The notes: a model not told the origin generated them from the sequence alone. 26,087 nucleotides of DNA from Candidatus Aerophobota bacterium (GCA_021160405.1 JAGHCO010000136.1:1-26087), one strand, 5' to 3'. Positions 1-8,862 are shown, counted from the stretch's first letter. Translations and numbers: made by a program.

Positions 1-23
1 AGAATAATTGATTTTTTAACCAT
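1..23 (-). CDS. start of a divergent gene, cut by the window edge
   Basis: Only the first seven codons are inside the window (MVKKSII on the minus strand). The call rests on a good ribosome binding site, AGGAGG at 30-35, six bases before an ATG at 21-23. A TTGACA-like element on the minus strand at 94-99 could serve it. Nothing can be said about its product. Confidence 0.4.
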
Positions 24-36
24 TTATTTCCTCCTA

Positions 37-85
37 AAAATTTAGTAAAAGGTTTACTCTTTCCTCACAACTTTTACTAAATTTT
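37..85. repeat. perfect 15-bp inverted repeat between divergent genes
   Basis: AAAATTTAGTAAAAG at 37-51 is matched exactly by its reverse complement at 71-85, with 19 bases between. It lies between the ribosome site of the minus-strand gene and the promoter region of valS. It could be an operator or a hairpin in the leader of the minus-strand gene. No T-box features (such as the conserved AGGGTGGNACCGCG-type sequence) are visible, so valS is not evidently T-box controlled. Confidence 0.6.
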
Positions 86-93
86 CCATAAAT

Positions 94-156
94 TGTCAAC
101 TAAATTTGACATATCTCTTCATTACTCTTGACTATTTTTATCTCTAAGTGTAAGAT
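94..156 (+). promoter_or_regulatory. probable valS promoter and nearby palindrome
   Basis: TTGACT at 128-133 and TAAGAT at 151-156 are 17 bases apart, a plausible sigma-70 promoter about 20 bases before the valS ribosome site. Just upstream, TGTCAA (94-99) and TTGACA (106-111) form a perfect inverted repeat with a 6-base spacer. Each arm is also a good -35 hexamer, one facing each way, so the site may control both divergent genes. This is inferred from sequence only. Confidence 0.45.
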
Positions 157-180
157 AAAACACAGGGAAAGGATAAATTT

Positions 181-2850
181 ATGGAAAAAAGATACAATCC
201 AAAAGCTGTAGAGGAAAAGTGGGAAAAGTACTGGGAAAGCAAAGATTACTTTTCTCCTCAAAAGGGGAGAAAGAGTGCTGTTTTCTCCATGGTTATGCCT
301 CCCCCTAACATTACAGGAATTTTGCATATGGGTCATGCTTTTAACTCTACAATTCAGGATATTGTGGTTAGATTTAAACGTATGCAGGGATACGAGGTTC
401 TATGGATTCCAGGAATAGACCATGCTGGTATAGCTACCCAGAATGTAGTTGAAAAAGAGCTGTCCCGAGAAGGACTGGATAGAGATAAGCTGGGTAGAGA
501 AGAATTTGCGAAAAGAGTCTGGCAATGGAAGGAAAAATATGGAGAGAGAATCTTCTCTCAACTTAAAAGCTTGGGAGTATCTTGTAGCTGGAGGGATAAA
601 TCCTTTACTATGGATGAGCACCACTGCCAGGCTGTAAGAGAGGCTTTTGTAAGATTATATCAGCAGGGATATATCTACCGAGGAAACTATATAATTAACT
701 GGTGTCCTCGCTGCCAAACAGCTCTATCTGATATTGAGGTGGAATACAGAGAGATAAAGGGAAAGCTTTACTATATAAGATATCCTTTTAAAGTTAATGA
801 AGGATCTATTAAAGATAGAACTAAAAAATTTTTGGTGGTGGCTACTACCAGACCAGAAACTATGCTGGGGGATACTGGGGTAGCAGTAAATCCTCAAGAT
901 GAGCGATTTAAAAATATTAATGGGAAAACTATCATTCTGCCTTTAGTAGGAAGAGAAATTCCTTTAATTTACGATGACTATATAGACCCAGAATTTGGAA
1001 GTGGTGCTCTTAAGGTTACGCCGGCTCATAGCTATGATGATTTTTTAATTGGTGAGAGGCACCATCTTCCTGTTATTAACATATTTAACAAAGACGCCAC
1101 TATAAATGAAAATGGGGGCAAATATCAGGGGCTGGATAGATATAAGGCTAGAGACAGGATACTAAATGATTTAAGGATGCAAGGATACCTGGAGAAAACT
1201 GAGGACCATACTTATAGAGTTGGGCATTGTTACCGATGTGGCACACCGATAGAGCCTTACCTTTCCCTTCAGTGGTTTATTAAAATGAAGGATTTAGCTA
1301 AGGAGGCTATAAAAGTAGTAAAGAGAGGCGAAATTAAATTTGTTCCTTCTTACTGGGAAAAGAGCTATTTTAACTGGCTGGAAAATATCCATGATTGGTG
1401 TATATCTCGCCAGATCTGGTGGGGACACCAAATACCAGTTTGGTACTGCCAGAAATGCGGAAAGATAATTGTCTCTAAGGTTACCCCAACCCACTGCCCT
1501 CAATGCAAATCAACCGATTTAAAGCAAGAGGAGGATGTCTTAGATACCTGGTTTTCTTCAAGTCTTTGGCCATTTTCTACCTTGGGATGGCCCGAGAGAG
1601 GAGATAAATTTGATAGGTTTTATCCTACTTCTCTTTTGTGCAGTGGATGGGATATCCTCTTTTTTTGGGTAGCAAGAATGGTAATGATGGGGTTAAAATT
1701 TACTGAAAAGGTTCCCTTTCATCAGGTTTATATCCATCCCTTAATAGGAGATGAAAAGGGGGAGAAGATGAGCAAATCTAAAGGGAATGTTGTAAATCCC
1801 CTTAAAATGATGGAAAAATACGGAACCGATGCTTTTAGATTTTCTTTAGTGGCTCTTGAAACAGAGACACCTTATCTTCGATTTTCTGAGGATAGAGTAA
1901 GGGGATACAGAAATTTTACTAATAAGATATGGAATGCCTCTCGCTTCTGTTTAATAAACTTAAAAGATTTTGTTCCCTCGGACGATCTTGAAAATCTTGA
2001 ACTTGTAGAACTTTCCGATAGATGGATTTTATCTCGTTACCGAAAAGTAACAGTAGAGGTTACCAAAAAATTAGAGAAATTTGAATTTCCTCAAGCTGCT
2101 CAAATTCTCTATCAGTTTATCTGGGGAGAGTTTTGTGACTGGTATATAGAACTGGTAAAACCTCGTTTACAAGAAAAAGACACCAGCTCTCGCTATGTTG
2201 CTCAGTTTATTCTTTATCGGGTTTTAAAGGGAACATTAAAACTTCTCCACCCTTTCATGCCCTTTATTACTGAAGAGATACATCATCTTTTGCCTCTTTT
2301 GCCAGGAAAACTTGAAGAAAAGGAAAGTATTATGGTCTCTTCCTGGCCAGAGGAAAAAAAAGAAGAAGATAGAGAGGCTGAGGAAAAAATGGGATTTTTA
2401 ATGAGAGTTATCAGTGAAATTAGAAGTATCAAGTCAGAGGTGGGAATTCCTCCCAAAGCTCAAGTTGACCTTTTTATAAAAGATAGAGATGCAAAAGACT
2501 TAGCTATCTTAAAAGAGAACTCTTCCTATATTAAAAATTTAGTGAGAACTAATCAACTCTTTATAGGAGAGAATATATCTAGACCTGATCTATCAGCCTC
2601 CTCAGCGGTGGGTAAGACAGAGATATTTCTTTCCCTTAAAGGATTGGTTAAAATAGAGGAGGAAAGGGAAAGATTAAGGATTAATTTAAAAAAGATTGAT
2701 GAGCAACTTTACCACACTTTAAAGAAGCTCTCTTCCTTAGAGTTTTTAAAGAAAGCTCCTCCAGAGGTGGTGGAAAAGGAGAAAAAGAAAAAGATAGAGC
2801 TGAAACTGCACAGGGAAAAGCTGAGCAAGTATTTGGAGGAAATTAAATGA
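181..2850 (+). CDS. valS: valyl-tRNA synthetase
   Basis: Charges tRNA-Val with valine in the cytoplasm. The 889-residue protein has the full class I layout: the HIGH signature as HMGH at residues 49-52 inside PPPNITGILHMGH, a long editing (CP1) domain with the TTRPET motif, and KMSKS at 529-533. Two cysteine pairs (CQKC and CPQC) around residues 426-445 look like a zinc site. The anticodon-binding domain follows, and the last ~60 residues are a lysine/glutamate-rich coiled coil, the usual ValRS tRNA-binding arm. Length is normal for the family. The ATG is preceded by AAAGGA about 8 bases upstream. The stop overlaps the next start as ATGA, so the two genes are translationally coupled. Confidence 0.97.
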   Translation: MEKRYNPKAVEEKWEKYWESKDYFSPQKGRKSAVFSMVMPPPNITGILHMGHAFNSTIQDIVVRFKRMQGYEVLWIPGIDHAGIATQNVVEKELSREGLDRDKLGREEFAKRVWQWKEKYGERIFSQLKSLGVSCSWRDKSFTMDEHHCQAVREAFVRLYQQGYIYRGNYIINWCPRCQTALSDIEVEYREIKGKLYYIRYPFKVNEGSIKDRTKKFLVVATTRPETMLGDTGVAVNPQDERFKNINGKTIILPLVGREIPLIYDDYIDPEFGSGALKVTPAHSYDDFLIGERHHLPVINIFNKDATINENGGKYQGLDRYKARDRILNDLRMQGYLEKTEDHTYRVGHCYRCGTPIEPYLSLQWFIKMKDLAKEAIKVVKRGEIKFVPSYWEKSYFNWLENIHDWCISRQIWWGHQIPVWYCQKCGKIIVSKVTPTHCPQCKSTDLKQEEDVLDTWFSSSLWPFSTLGWPERGDKFDRFYPTSLLCSGWDILFFWVARMVMMGLKFTEKVPFHQVYIHPLIGDEKGEKMSKSKGNVVNPLKMMEKYGTDAFRFSLVALETETPYLRFSEDRVRGYRNFTNKIWNASRFCLINLKDFVPSDDLENLELVELSDRWILSRYRKVTVEVTKKLEKFEFPQAAQILYQFIWGEFCDWYIELVKPRLQEKDTSSRYVAQFILYRVLKGTLKLLHPFMPFITEEIHHLLPLLPGKLEEKESIMVSSWPEEKKEEDREAEEKMGFLMRVISEIRSIKSEVGIPPKAQVDLFIKDRDAKDLAILKENSSYIKNLVRTNQLFIGENISRPDLSASSAVGKTEIFLSLKGLVKIEEERERLRINLKKIDEQLYHTLKKLSSLEFLKKAPPEVVEKEKKKKIELKLHREKLSKYLEEIK

Positions 2851-3773
2851 AAGAAGAAATTGAGCGAAGCTTAACAAAAGATATGCAAGTTGGAGGTCAG
2901 GCTGTTATAGAGGGTGTAATGATGCGCTCTCCAGAATATGTTTCTGTTGCTGTGCGAAAGGCTAACGGAGAGATTTTAGTTAAAAGGGACCCTTACGTAT
3001 CTCTTTTAAAAAGGTATAAATTTTTAAATATTCCCATAGTTAGAGGAGTAGTAGTTTTAATTGAAACTTTATATATTGGAATAAAGACTCTCACCTTTTC
3101 TGCCGATGTAGCTATTCAGGAAGAAGATGAGGAGGTAGTGGCCAATCCAAAAAAAGAAAAAAAGAGGGAAATTTTTACTACTTTATGGTTAATTCTTACA
3201 GTTTTTCTTGGTGTAGCTCTTGCCCTTCTACTTTTCTTTTATTTACCTTTGATTTTAACTGGTTTTTTAAAAATCCAACAGGGTTTTTTATTTACTCTTA
3301 TTGAGGGATTGATAAGAATAACAATTTTTTTTATTTATCTTTGGCTAATAACTCAGTGGAAAAGTATGAGAAGAATATTTGAGTATCATGGGGCAGAACA
3401 TAAGAGCATTTTTACTCTTGAGGCGGGTGAGGAACTTATTCCAGAAAATGCCAGAAAGTATTCCACTCATCATCCAAGATGCGGAACTAACTTTCTTTTG
3501 ATAGTGATGATAGTAAGCATAGCAGTGTTTATCTTTTTCCCAAGACCTTATACTTTGATGGACCGGTTAATTAGATTTCTTTTTGTTCCCTTAATTGCTG
3601 GTATATCCTATGAGTTAATAAAAATATGCGGTAAAAAGAGAAATAATAAATTGGTAAGAGCCTTAGCTGCCCCTGGTTTATGGCTGCAAAGATTAACCAC
3701 CAAAGAGCCAGATGACGAGCAGCTTCAGGTAGCTATAGCAGCTTTAAAAAGCTCATTAAGCAAAGAGAATTAA
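2847..3773 (+). CDS. YqhQ/DUF1385 family membrane protein
   Basis: A 308-residue integral membrane protein of the DUF1385 (YqhQ) family; its biochemical role is not established. Recognisable motifs are GGQAVIEGVMMRSP near the N-terminus, YHGAEHKSIF in the middle and HPRCGTNFL after it, with conserved histidines and a cysteine. Hydrophobic segments lie at roughly residues 55-78, 113-140, 147-170, 215-236 and 243-262; an acidic and lysine-rich loop follows the first. It begins inside the last codons of valS (ATGA overlap), so expression probably depends on valS. In many bacteria this gene sits next to prfA or rpmE, which are not seen here. The family assignment is firm; the function is unknown. 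Confidence 0.9.
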   Translation: MKEEIERSLTKDMQVGGQAVIEGVMMRSPEYVSVAVRKANGEILVKRDPYVSLLKRYKFLNIPIVRGVVVLIETLYIGIKTLTFSADVAIQEEDEEVVANPKKEKKREIFTTLWLILTVFLGVALALLLFFYLPLILTGFLKIQQGFLFTLIEGLIRITIFFIYLWLITQWKSMRRIFEYHGAEHKSIFTLEAGEELIPENARKYSTHHPRCGTNFLLIVMIVSIAVFIFFPRPYTLMDRLIRFLFVPLIAGISYELIKICGKKRNNKLVRALAAPGLWLQRLTTKEPDDEQLQVAIAALKSSLSKEN

Positions 3774-3834
3774 ACAGAGCTCTGAGAAAAACCCTCTTTC
3801 TTTGCTGCTCGGCGAGGTGTTTTTAAAAAGGTAA

Positions 3835-3912
3835 GCGGCGATCAAGAAAGATTCTAAATCCGATATAGATTATGTGCTTAAAGTTTTAGAAGAGTATAGG
3901 GATAAATTCTAA
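3835..3912 (+). pseudogene. short open fragment, possible gene C-terminus
   Basis: After the stop TAA at 3832-3834 there are 25 sense codons ending KSDIDYVLKVLEEYRDKF and a stop at 3910-3912. The peptide resembles the C-terminal end of class V aminotransferases/cysteine desulfurases (acidic, then DYVL-VL), but this is too short to be sure. There is no start codon or ribosome site. It is best read as a relic of a deleted gene, or chance. The rest of 3774-3987 has no gene. Confidence 0.2.
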
Positions 3913-3927
3913 TTACTATTTAGCCAA

Positions 3928-3985
3928 AGATTTACGCTGATACTTTTCTTTTGTTCATTTACATTAAACCTATCTGCGTTCATCT
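3928..3985. repeat. imperfect inverted repeat between convergent genes
   Basis: AGATTTACGCTGATA (3928-3942) and TATCTGCGTTCATCT (3971-3985) pair at 12 of 15 positions. It lies just beyond the gcvPB stop codon, between that operon and the convergent valS/DUF1385 pair. It looks like a worn copy of a dispersed palindromic element and may act as a weak bidirectional terminator; no clean hairpin with a T-run was found. Confidence 0.4.
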
Positions 3986-3987
3986 TT

Positions 3988-5436
3988 TTACTCTCTTTCC
4001 CATTTTATTTTTGGATTTCTATTTGCCTGTACCTCATCAAGTCTTAAAACAGGAGTTGTATGAGGAGCCTCCTTTACTAAGGAGGGATTCTCCTCTATTT
4101 CTTTTGCAATTTGCAAAAGAGTATTGATAAATACATCCAGAGTTTCCTTACTCTCTGTTTCGGTAGGCTCAATCATTAAAGCCTCCCCTACTATATGGGG
4201 GAAATAAATGGTAGGAGGATGTATTCCAAAGTCAAGAAGACGTTTGGCGATATCTAAAGTTCTTACTCCCTTTTCTCTTTTATTTTGAGCAGAAAGAACA
4301 CATTCATGCATACAGACTTCCTTGTAGGGAGAAGGGTAGTAATCTTCAAGTTTCTTCCTAATGTAATTAGCAGAAAGTATAGCATTTTCACTTACCTTTC
4401 TTAAACCCTCTTTGCCCAATATTCTTAAATAGCAGTAAGCTTTTATAACTACCCCAACATTGCCATAAAAAGATCTTACCTTTCCTATAGATTTGGGTCT
4501 TTGGTAGTTTAGCCAGTAACCATCCTCATTTTTTTCTATAGTGGGAATGGGCAAATATGGTTCAAGAGCTTTCTTTACTCCTACTGGTCCCGATCCAGGT
4601 CCTCCTCCTCCATGAGGGGTAGAAAAGGTCTTATGAAGATTAAAATGCATTATGTCAACCCCAAAATCCCCTGGTTTAGTTATACCCGTAAGGGCGTTAA
4701 GGTTAGCTCCATCAAGGTAAACAAAACCTCCTTTAGAATGAAGAATATTTGCTATATCAAGAATATTTTTTTCAAATAAACCCAGGGTATTGGGAACGGT
4801 AAGCATTATACAGGCTACTTTTTCATTTACATTTTTAGATAAATGCTTTAAATCCACCTCTCCCTCTGAATTAGACTTTATCTTTACCACTTTAAATCCT
4901 GCTAAAGAAGAGCTGGACGGGTTTGTTCCATGAGCAGAATCAGGAATAAGAATTTTATCCCTCTTTTCTTTTTTATCCTCAAAAAAGGCTTTAACCATTA
5001 ATATACTGGTGCGCTCACCATGGGCTCCTGCTGAAGGTTGAAGAGAGATTTTATCCATCCCTGATATTTTCTCTAACATCTTGCCAGTCTCATAAAGGAT
5101 GTGAAGGATTCCCTGAGTTGTGGATAAAGGCTGGTAAGGATGAAGCTCACAAAGGTGAGGAAGATTAGCTAAGGTTTCATTTATCTTAGGATTGTATTTC
5201 ATAGTGCAGGAACCTAAGGGATAAAAATTAGTATCTATACTCATATTTATTTGAGAAAGCCTGGTAAAATGGCGAACTAAATCAGGCTCGCTCACCTGAG
5301 GAAGACCTAACTCTTTCTTACGCAAGTTATTGGGAGGAATAAATTTTTTTATCTCTTCTTTCCTTAAACCAATCTCAGGCAAAGATACTGCAAATCTTCC
5401 CTTCCTGCTTTTCTCAAAGATTAAAGCTTCACTCAT
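3988..5436 (-). CDS. gcvPB: glycine dehydrogenase (decarboxylating) subunit 2
   Basis: The PLP-binding half of the split P protein of the glycine cleavage system. With GcvPA it decarboxylates glycine and passes the aminomethyl group to the lipoyl arm of GcvH; the reaction is reversible. The 482-residue product has the usual length for the split beta subunit. The PLP lysine is K269 in FNLHKTFSTPHGGGGPGSGP, a family signature, and the FYPLGSCTMKYNPK motif near residues 71-84 is also characteristic. The start overlaps the end of gcvPA by 8 bases (ATGAGTGA), indicating coupled translation of the two subunits. It is the last gene of the operon. Split P proteins are typical of thermophiles, Firmicutes and many deep-branching anaerobes. 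Confidence 0.96.
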   Translation of the reverse strand: MSEALIFEKSRKGRFAVSLPEIGLRKEEIKKFIPPNNLRKKELGLPQVSEPDLVRHFTRLSQINMSIDTNFYPLGSCTMKYNPKINETLANLPHLCELHPYQPLSTTQGILHILYETGKMLEKISGMDKISLQPSAGAHGERTSILMVKAFFEDKKEKRDKILIPDSAHGTNPSSSSLAGFKVVKIKSNSEGEVDLKHLSKNVNEKVACIMLTVPNTLGLFEKNILDIANILHSKGGFVYLDGANLNALTGITKPGDFGVDIMHFNLHKTFSTPHGGGGPGSGPVGVKKALEPYLPIPTIEKNEDGYWLNYQRPKSIGKVRSFYGNVGVVIKAYCYLRILGKEGLRKVSENAILSANYIRKKLEDYYPSPYKEVCMHECVLSAQNKREKGVRTLDIAKRLLDFGIHPPTIYFPHIVGEALMIEPTETESKETLDVFINTLLQIAKEIEENPSLVKEAPHTTPVLRLDEVQANRNPKIKWERE

Positions 5437-6778
5437 TTACCTCTCCCAATAAAGAAATTAATTTATCCATTTCCTCCTTAGTTCTTTTTTCAGTGGTACA
5501 TAACAGAAGGTGGTTTTTAAGCTCAGGATAAAATCTTCCCAAATCCAGTCCTCCTAAAATTTTTTCTTCTAAAAGTTTTTGATTGATCTTTTTAGAAGAA
5601 ATAGGTGCTTTTACTACAAATTCTTTAAAAAAGGGAGCAGAAAAGGGAGATGAGTATCCGGGGAGCTTTTTTATTTTTTCTTTTAAATAATGGGAATTTT
5701 TTAAACAGAGCATCGCTACCTTTTTTAACCCTTCCTCTCCTAAGCAGGAAAGATAAATACAGGCTCTCAAAGCATTTAGATTTTGGTTGGTGCAAATATT
5801 GGAGGTAGCTTTTTCTCTTCTTATATGTTGTTCCCTGGTTTGAAGAATAAGAGTAAACCCTCTTTCTCCCCTTTTATCTTTAGCCTCTCCTACAATTCTT
5901 CCCGGCATTTGACGCAGGAATTCTTTGCGGGTAGTAAAAATTCCCAAACATTCTCCTCCCAGGTAGGGAGGACTGCCAAGAGCTTGTCCTTCTGCCACAG
6001 CAATGTCCGCATTGTACTGTCTGGGAGGGGATAAAAGGCCCAAAGATACGGGGTCGCAACTTACAATATAAAGGGAGCCGAATTTATGGACAATTTTTTC
6101 TATCTGGTTTGTTTTTTCCAGATATCCAAAAAAGTTGGGATTTTGAACAATAACACCTGCTATACTCTCATCTATTTCATCTTGTAGTAGGTTAAGATCC
6201 AGGGTTCCCTCAGAAGTGTAAGGTATTTGAATTAGCTTTATCCCTAAAGGTTTTGTGTAAGTTGAAAGGACCTGATAGTACTCTGGATGCAAGCTTTTAG
6301 CTACTAAAAATTTTTCTCTTTTTCTAATGCGATAGGCCATAAGAGCTGCCTCTGCCAGTGAAGTTGCTCCATCATACATAGAGGCATTGGATACATCCAT
6401 CTGGAAAAGATTACAAATGAGAGTTTGATACTCATAAATAGCCTGCAGGGTTCCTTGAGAAGCCTCAGCCTGATAGGGAGTGTAAGAGGTATAAAATTCT
6501 GAGCGAGAAGCTAAGTGCTCTACTACCGCAGGAACAAAATGATCGTATATACCTCCTCCCAAGAAGGAGATGCATTCCTCTAAGGAAGAGTTTTGTAAGG
6601 AAAGTCTTTTTACCTCTCTGGTAAGCTCCATTTCCGATATACCAGAGGGAAGATTCAAGGGAGAAGTGAGACGAATTTCCTTTGGAACAGTAATTAGCTC
6701 CTCTATTGATTTCACTCCTATTTCAGCTAACATTTGTTGTTGATCTTTTAAGGTATGAGGAATGTATGGTATATCCAT
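5429..6778 (-). CDS. gcvPA: glycine dehydrogenase (decarboxylating) subunit 1
   Basis: The alpha subunit of the split glycine cleavage P protein. It pairs with GcvPB and has the same aminotransferase-like fold without the PLP lysine. The 449 residues match the usual length. Family features include the N-terminal YIPHT start, the GGGIYDHFVPAVVEHL segment and the TPYQAEASQGTLQ motif. AAGGAG lies about 6 bases before the ATG. It is 30 bases downstream of the end of the alr pseudogene and overlaps gcvPB, so translation starts independently of the broken gene but transcription probably runs through it. Confidence 0.96.
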   Translation of the reverse strand: MDIPYIPHTLKDQQQMLAEIGVKSIEELITVPKEIRLTSPLNLPSGISEMELTREVKRLSLQNSSLEECISFLGGGIYDHFVPAVVEHLASRSEFYTSYTPYQAEASQGTLQAIYEYQTLICNLFQMDVSNASMYDGATSLAEAALMAYRIRKREKFLVAKSLHPEYYQVLSTYTKPLGIKLIQIPYTSEGTLDLNLLQDEIDESIAGVIVQNPNFFGYLEKTNQIEKIVHKFGSLYIVSCDPVSLGLLSPPRQYNADIAVAEGQALGSPPYLGGECLGIFTTRKEFLRQMPGRIVGEAKDKRGERGFTLILQTREQHIRREKATSNICTNQNLNALRACIYLSCLGEEGLKKVAMLCLKNSHYLKEKIKKLPGYSSPFSAPFFKEFVVKAPISSKKINQKLLEEKILGGLDLGRFYPELKNHLLLCTTEKRTKEEMDKLISLLGEVNE

Positions 6779-6808
6779 TTTTCTCCTTTTGTTTTTTTGG
6801 CAAACCCA

Positions 6809-7917
6809 TTATCGTCTGCTTTCCTTTTTATATATCCTGGGAACTCTTTTGCCTATACCACATACAAAATAGTGCCTATCTTTGAAACAAGTTCATCTAC
6901 CGAAATTTGAGCATTCTCCTGCCTACCAAACAAACTACCTCATCGTCTACCCTTACATCTGGAATATGACTAACATCTACCAGATTCATATCCATACATA
7001 TCGTTCCCACTACAGGAGCTCTTTTTCCTTTAATAAGTACTTCTCCTTTATTGGATAGGGCTCTGGTGTATCCATCAGCATAGCCTACGGGAAAAGTGGC
7101 AATTATACTTTTTCCTTGGTAGTAAAAATTCTACCGTAGCTAAGACTTACTCCTGCAGGCACAGTTTTTAGATAAGCTACCTCAGTCTTAAATCTCATAA
7201 CAGGCTTAAGGTTAATGGTATGATTTACCTTAGTTGAAGGATATAGTCCATAAAGCATAATCCCTGGTCTTACCAGATCAAAATAAGAGGAATGAATGTT
7301 CAGAATTGCCGCACTGTTATCAGCATGCCTTATAGGGATGTGAATTCTCTCTTCTTCTAAATTAGCAATTACTTTTTTTAAACCTTTTGATCTGTAGTTC
7401 AGTAAAACTTTTATCTTTATCTGCTACCGAAAAATGAGTAAAAATACCTTCTATTTCAATACCTTTCAAGTGAGAAATTTCCTTAACAAAGTCTGTTATT
7501 TTCTCTGGGGTAACTCCCAATCGTCCCATCCCTGTATCTACCTTTATTGAACTTTGACAGTTTGACCCTGGGATTTAGCCTCAGCCGACAAGGCCTTAAC
7601 TAGCTCCATATTACAAACAGCCTGAGATAGCTTATATTTCACTACCTGTTGAACTTGTGCTGGTGGAGATAATCCGAAAACTAAAATTAGTGATTGAATT
7701 CCAGCCTTACGTAACTCCGCCGCTTCCTCAAGTGTAGCCACAGCTAAGCACTGAGCCCCATTTTTTAAGACGATTTTGGCTACCTCTACTGCTCCGTGCC
7801 ATAGCCGTTTGCTTTCACTACTGCCATTATCTTTACTTTATCACCGATTCTCTTGCGAATCTCACTGATATTATAGGTGATATTATCTAAATTAATTTCC
7901 GTCCTTGTAGGTCTCAT
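6809..7917 (-). pseudogene. alr: alanine racemase pseudogene (multiple frameshifts)
   Basis: Read in shifting frames, the minus strand encodes nearly a whole alanine racemase, the PLP enzyme making D-alanine for peptidoglycan. It starts at ATG 7915-7917 with RPTRTEINLDNI, followed by the PLP-lysine motif AVVKANGYG. Later pieces read ATLEEAAELRKAG, VDTGMGRLGV, HADNSAAIL, RPGIMLYG, SYGR, PVGYADGY, PVVGTICMDM and CGIGKRVPRIY, ending at TAA 6809-6811. At least six indels interrupt it: near 7797, 7548, an A7 run at 7373-7379, an A5 run at 7109-7113, near 6920, and a small deletion near 6865. Neighbouring genes are intact, so general sequencing error is unlikely. Decay looks recent because the catalytic motifs survive. 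The start has a G-rich ribosome site and lies 43 bases after the preceding gene. Confidence 0.88.
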
Positions 7918-7960
7918 TTCCCGCCCTTTAAATCCAGAATTTTTAACTTCTGAGGTATTC

Positions 7961-8635
7961 TTAGTACTTTTCAGCCAGCTTTGGATCATAGGGTGCTTTT
8001 CTTTCAATACAGCCTTTTCTGGGACAGAGTTGACAACTGTGAAATTTAATTTCAGTGGGGAAGTAAATTCCAGAGACAGACTTTTTAGGAATCATCAGGA
8101 AACTATTAGTTAAACTCACTCCTATGATTTTTTGACTGTCGCCAAAGATAGAGAATAACTCTTTTTGTTGAGTGATGGGCCAGTCTTCTAAAGAACCTGG
8201 ACTCATAGTGGAGATCTGTCCAAGTTTGTATTTTCTCTTGAGATGCGTTTCCAGATACCTCTGGATATGATCTAAAGCTAAATCCGCTATTCTCTCCAAA
8301 TAGTATTGCTTAAGTAAATCTTTCATTGAGGATGCCTTATCCTCTAATTTCTTTCCAACGGTAATAATGTAAGGAAAAACTCTTTCCAATTTATCCAGAT
8401 TTTTTCTAAGAACCTTGCTTTTAAATTGGACTTTCCCAATATCTAAGGTTATATCTGTTTTATTTTCTACAAAAGCTATCTTATAGACAGCTTTTGGGTT
8501 TATTAAATTAGCAGATAAATCGATAAGTTCTTTTATAAGTTCCCTTTGATTTGCTTGCATCTTATCATTTATCCTGAGATATTTAGATATCTCCTCAAAA
8601 CTAAATTTGATAGGGATGTTACTTAATACTTCCAT
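7961..8635 (-). CDS. methionine synthase reactivation-domain-like protein
   Basis: A 224-residue protein resembling the vitamin B12-dependent methionine synthase activation domain (MetH C-terminal domain, PF02965) as a stand-alone protein. Evidence: the helical N-terminal half, a central SPGSLEDWPITQQKELFSIFG segment corresponding to the PGY-x-x-(C/W)P-x-x-x-(K/Q) region of MetH, and a C-terminal cysteine cluster C201-x2-C204-x4-C209 followed by APYD. That cluster is characteristic of stand-alone homologs and may bind metal or an iron-sulfur centre. Such proteins are thought to help reduce or reactivate corrinoid methyltransferases. No corrinoid enzyme is in the window. AAGGAAA lies 7 bases before the ATG. 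Its place between gcvH and gcvPA suggests a tie to folate one-carbon flow, but this is inference. Confidence 0.75.
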   Translation of the reverse strand: MEVLSNIPIKFSFEEISKYLRINDKMQANQRELIKELIDLSANLINPKAVYKIAFVENKTDITLDIGKVQFKSKVLRKNLDKLERVFPYIITVGKKLEDKASSMKDLLKQYYLERIADLALDHIQRYLETHLKRKYKLGQISTMSPGSLEDWPITQQKELFSIFGDSQKIIGVSLTNSFLMIPKKSVSGIYFPTEIKFHSCQLCPRKGCIERKAPYDPKLAEKY

Positions 8636-8649
8636 TCTGTTTTCCTTTT

Positions 8650-8862
8650 TTACACCTGAGCTGTTTTAGAGCATATTTTGAATGGTATAGATAATTTTTT
8701 TCTATTTTCCCTTGTTAGCTGAAGTAATTCTATATCTTTTCTTTGTCTTATTTTTTCCAAAAATTCATTTTCATAGATTGGTATAGTAGCTATGACTTTA
8801 TTTGGAGTATCAAGAACTTGTAAGTCCTTATTTTTCCTTTTCCTTTTTTGTCCATTCCTCAT
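8650..8862 (-). pseudogene. C-terminal fragment of a THEP1-type NTPase
   Basis: A 70-codon open frame whose residues ~16-57 (VLDTPNKVIATIPIY, then FLEKIRQRKDIELLQLTRENR) resemble the C-terminal third of THEP1-family nucleoside triphosphatases (PF03266): the conserved viATi strand, then a kxrxDvel-x-x-lTxeNR stretch. The Walker A N-terminal part is absent. The only ATG in frame (8860-8862) lies inside the end of gcvH and has no good ribosome site; the first ~12 residues are lysine-rich and come from out-of-frame gcvH sequence. It is most simply the relic of a gene deleted between gcvH and the next gene. An expressed short protein coupled to gcvH cannot be excluded. Confidence 0.55.

Noticed and set aside
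24..180. T-box leader before valS
   Set aside because: No conserved T-box sequence or terminator/antiterminator layout is visible in the short gap.
6779..8000. several short separate genes in the alr region
   Set aside because: The fragments (7544-7741, 7786-8007 and unlisted ones) join into a single alanine racemase once indels are bridged.
7877..8113. 78-codon plus-strand open frame across the alr/MetH-activation junction
   Set aside because: Antisense to the recognised gene and pseudogene; no start signal.
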